Of a DNA stretch of 64,000 bases, positions 60,832 to 64,000 are shown in pieces. Where the stretch lies: the NCBI GenBank assembly GCA_028564675.1, contig JAOVVO010000042.1, forward strand, positions 77,001-141,000, given 5' to 3'. The translations under genes and the position numbers were made by a program. Numbering within the stretch: the stretch's first letter is position 1; every line of letters starts with the position of its first letter. The DNA comes from Onchocerca lupi. Lineage: Eukaryota > Nematoda > Chromadorea > Rhabditida > Onchocercidae. Under the pieces are notes generated by a model. That model did no database searches. It was not told the origin of the DNA and worked only from the letters and a program-made list of their open reading frames with translations.

Positions 60832-63800
60832 TCATGATTTCTCATCTTGAGAATGCTTAGCAGTTTGATTTGATTTCTTCTGTCCTGTGAAGATGTGATG
60901 CTTCCTACGTTTTGCCGGTAGTTCTATAGCAGATACCTAAATGATATCTCATGGATGTTCACAAAAAAACTTGGTAGTTTCAAGAAAAATACCAATTTCG
61001 ATTATTTCCTGGAAATAATAATACAATTTGGACTGCTAGATGGCAGTTCGCTTTTCATGTGTTAGGGAGCAAACTGACGGTCTTTTTGCAAAATAATAAC
61101 AAGTGAAAAACTGAATCTATAAAATTAAGCGAAAAGTTTAGTATTTGGTCAGTCCGAAATATATCGCTAGTTTAAAACAAACCTGAAGAGGCCAACCGCC
61201 ACTAATAACACCAGCTTGTACGGAAACACCAGTCACAACAGCTAGTTCCGGATCAACACCATGATTTGGTGCTTTGCTAAAAATAATCAAATGCAAAGCC
61301 AACGTTTGAAATTTGAGCGATTTATTCAAAATGAAGAAAAAGAGTAGAGCAAAACTTCAAAACTCAACTCGACTTATATAGGCCTCAATCAAACCTTCCA
61401 AGGCGCAGTCTTATATTTTTTTTTGATTGTTATAAAGACGATAATTTATGTTTAAGTCTTTCCTTCTCTTGCTCTAATCTCATTCATTCAATATCTTGCA
61501 ATGATATGCAAATTTCACAAATTGAAGAATTTACCTAAAGTAACGGCCAACAACGGAACGCACACGCGGAATGCGAGTTGAACCACCAACCAATACAATT
61601 TCATCAATATCGGACGCCGTTATTCCAGCGTCATTTAAAGCTGCTTCTATTGGTTCTGTGATACTTTCAAACAAATCTTCGTTCAAAAATTCGAAATTAT
61701 CACGCGTAAGCTGAAAATGAAGATTTTACTCCTTAATTTCTTCTTCCTATAAGAAATCTTCCGAAATAGGATTTTCAAATAATTTCAAAGTTTTATAATA
61801 ATTACTCTGTAATGTATTTCTCCAAGTGATTGTAAATTTAAATCAATGTTGGTGGCAGGAAGTGTAGTGAGTTGAATTTTGGCAATTTCAATTGCAAGAC
61901 GCAACTGTTGGATATCTTCCTTATTATCGAGTACTTTGCCATAACTCCTTTCTATATGCTGTAAATGAACAAGGAAAATGTAAGAAGTCAAGATAATATT
62001 ATAATATGTCATTATTGGCTTAAACTTTTTTAAAACTAAAAAACCATTATTAGCTTAAACTTGATTAAACACGCGACAAATGAAACGTTTTAGACGCTTT
62101 ATTGCACATAAACATCTATATGTTTCAATTTTAAAATTACCAAAAGTAGCGATCACAAAGGTACGGAATTGCACATAAAACAATATATTAACCTGCATCA
62201 AATGATTTAGAACACGATCATTAAAATCTTGGCCGCCAAGCCTATTATTACCAGCCATCGCTATGGTCATAAATATGCCTCCTTGAAACCACAAGATCGA
62301 GACGTCTAATGTACCGCCACCTTAATGAATTGTATTTAAATTCAAAGGTATGGCAAAACAAAATAATGAATCAAAAATATCCAGACAAAAACAGGTATAA
62401 AATATTGAGATGCAGAAATAAATGCCTAAAATTGTATAACAATCGGTTTTATGTCAAAAAGAATTTGGAATATAATAGAAATACATGAACAAAAACTCAC
62501 CCAGATCTACTACAATAATGTATTCAACGTCTTTTTTCTTATGTAAGCCATAAGCAAGGGCAGCTGCGGTTGGCTCACTAATTACACGCTGACTTTTCAT
62601 TCCTAAAAATTCCAAATAAAATATTACACAATATATTTTTCTTATAATTGATAACAGACCGGCTTTTTCAACAGCTAGTGAAGTAGCATTCCGTTGCTCA
62701 TCATTGAATTCAGCTGGAACAGAAATAACTGCCCGAATGATTTTTGTCTTATATTTCTTCTCGGCTGCTTTCCGAAGATGACTTATTATTATAGCACCAA
62801 CTTCTTCTGGTCTAATTTTCCTGAAAAAATATGATATCTGATGAAAGGATTGTAATTTTGATACATAAAGTTTTCATAAAATAAAAGCAATGTCTTCCAC
62901 TTCACATAACATGTAGTTTTACAGAAATTTCTGTTCTGTGTAAACTTACTTGATAATATTACTTTCCAATGGTATAACAAACAGTGCTCGTCCTTCTGCA
63001 TCTAATTCAATCTTAAACGGATATCGCTTCCTATCAACCTATAAAAAACCTTGAAAATAGAAAGCCAAAATCTCTGGTTTGAGAATTCTCATATTTTAAG
63101 AATAATTTCCAACACAATTTTCAAAGTTCTACATGTTTTCCTAACATATTTCTTGATTATAATTCAGACTAATTCTTATAGCTTGTACTTTTTTCTATGT
63201 TACTTTCCGAATCATCTTGAAAAATACCTCATGGTATAATGAAAGTCAAATGCGCTTGTAAAACCGAATTCTATGAAAATGTTCAGATTATCTTATAAGC
63301 AGCGACATAAAATATTGCCTGAAATTGTGGGTCGTCTTCAGACAACTTTCTGCCGATAAAACGTTTGGCATCATATATTGTTCGTAAAGGATTATGTTCC
63401 TGTTGTTCAACAGCTTTTGAACCCACTAGTATAGTACCATTTGGCCTGTGATATTTAAATGATATTAATATTAAAAAATGGGAGAAAAAATTTTATTCGC
63501 CATTCGGAAAACGGTAAAAAGTTAAATAAGTTAATTGATCCAGCCATGCCGCGTGAGTGAAGAAGTCCTTTGGGTTGTAAAGCTCTTTCAGTGAGGAAGA
63601 TAATGACGGTACTCATAGAAGAAGTCCAGGTTAACTCCATGTCAGCAGCCGCGGTAATACGGAGAGGGTTGGCGTGATTCGGAATTATCGGGCGTAAAGA
63701 GCACGTAGGCTAGTTAGTAAGTTAAAAGTGAACAATACTTACAAAAATGCAACAACACTTGGAACACTTTGTCGCCCTGTTTCGTCAGCAATTATATCTG

Positions 63801-63941
63801 TCGTCCCAGTGACAGCCTGATATATACCAATTGATGAAAATGTTGTACCCAAATCGATAGCAGCAATTTTGGGTGGAGGAGGAGGTAATCCATACTTTCT
63901 AGCCAAATAACCGGCCAGAAGTACGGATAATAAAGCTGTCC
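60832..63941 (-). CDS. stc-1: Hsp70-like microsomal ATPase STCH/HSPA13 (5' partial)
   Basis: Hsp70-family ATPase lacking the peptide-binding domain, anchored in the ER/microsomal lumen. Exons in the window: 63743-63941, 63319-63445, 62950-63038, 62660-62820, 62501-62602, 62193-62320, 61806-61958, 61535-61710, 61183-61276 and 60832-60936, joining in phase to about 444 residues. The first exon, with the start codon, lies beyond 64000. The order is a signal-anchor (LLSVLLAGYLARKYG) with a proline run, phosphate-1 loop IAAIDLGTTFSSIG, YDAKRFIGRKLSE, SVPAEFNDEQRNAT, EPTAAALAYG, phosphate-2 VVDLGGGTLDVS, NNRLGGQDFN, adenosine motif VLVGGSTRIPRVR, and GWPLQVSAIELP. It ends in a basic tail after the ATPase domain, as HSPA13 does. 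The intron after 63319 appears to use a GC donor (CAG|GCAATA). The first visible intron holds Wolbachia-type 16S DNA. Confidence 0.95.
63536..63732 (+). pseudogene. Wolbachia-type 16S rRNA gene fragment in stc-1 intron
   Basis: Reads TGATCCAGCCATGCCGCGTG, then GTTGTAAAGCTCTTTCAGTG, GAGGAAGATAATGACGGTAC, CAGCAGCCGCGGTAATACGG, GGAATTATCGGGCGTAAAG and ends at GTTAAAAGTGAA. This is the V3-V4 part of an alphaproteobacterial 16S rRNA (roughly E. coli 400-600), with the short helix and wording of Rickettsiales, especially Wolbachia. Differences from the functional sequence are mostly C/T and G/A changes, for example TGTCAGCAGCC for the universal TGCCAGCAGCC. It is truncated at both ends, so it is not a working rRNA. 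It lies antisense inside a eukaryotic intron, so it is a nuclear insertion and not assembly from the symbiont. The rest of the rRNA is absent. Confidence 0.95.
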
Positions 63942-64000
63942 CTAAATTCACGAAAATCTATGTTTTTTAGATGCAATTAAACTCTCAGAATTAAAATGCA

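Noticed and set aside
63536..63732. Functional rRNA gene or symbiont contamination of the assembly
   Set aside because: Only about 200 bp of 16S is present, with changes at near-universal positions, and it is flanked on both sides by in-frame exons of one nuclear gene.
1..64000. tRNA genes, CRISPR arrays, bacterial operons
   Set aside because: I looked for tRNA-like clover patterns with GGTTCGA-type T loops and for regularly spaced identical repeats and found none I could support. Everything else fits a nematode nuclear genome.

Overview
The window is nuclear DNA of a parasitic nematode, most likely a filarial worm (Onchocercidae). It is strongly AT-rich, introns are mostly short to medium with TTTCAG-type acceptors, the genes are animal orthologues including a cuticlin, and a decayed piece of Wolbachia-type 16S rDNA lies in an intron. 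There is no operon, RBS or replication signal of a bacterial kind. I rebuilt every gene model by hand from splice signals, codon phase and protein family knowledge. Exon ends are therefore good but not proven by cDNA.

Left part (1-25 kb). The end of an unrecognised gene (12-130) is followed by a complete cut-1-type cuticlin gene on + (2254-6392). A five-exon gene for a secreted four-EF-hand protein lies on - (9583-12654). A long gene-poor stretch contains one possible terminal exon of a seven-TM receptor (18717-18928). Then come Abitram/FAM206A (19582-20194) and an 11-exon ANKRD13C (21666-25039), both on - and possibly co-transcribed.

Middle (25-40 kb). This is a transposon-rich, gene-poor block. 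It holds Helitron ends, a composite Helitron of about 4.8 kb (30450-35291) carrying a broken antisense Rep/helicase segment, and two solo LTRs (31827-32964 and 33493-34102) with terminal inverted repeats and target-site duplications. Direct repeats, a 42-bp perfect palindrome and a G-quadruplex tract are also present.

Right part (40-64 kb), all genes on -. It contains an SLC17-like major-facilitator transporter with an unusually long first lumenal loop (40040-46855), a decayed CDK gene copy (47650-48940) downstream of an intact cdk-1 (50696-52678), and a CDGSH iron-sulfur protein (54165-55708). A small membrane ORF (55866-56096) follows, then METTL1, the tRNA m7G methyltransferase (56212-59210), with a complete non-autonomous Helitron in its first intron. 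Last is stc-1/HSPA13, an Hsp70-like ATPase (60832-63941, start outside the window). Its first visible intron contains about 197 bp of Wolbachia-type 16S rDNA.

The genes are housekeeping or structural functions (cuticle, calcium binding, ER chaperoning, cell cycle, tRNA modification, Fe-S) and do not form one pathway. The most notable features are the Wolbachia rDNA insertion, the CDK pseudogene and the nested mobile elements.
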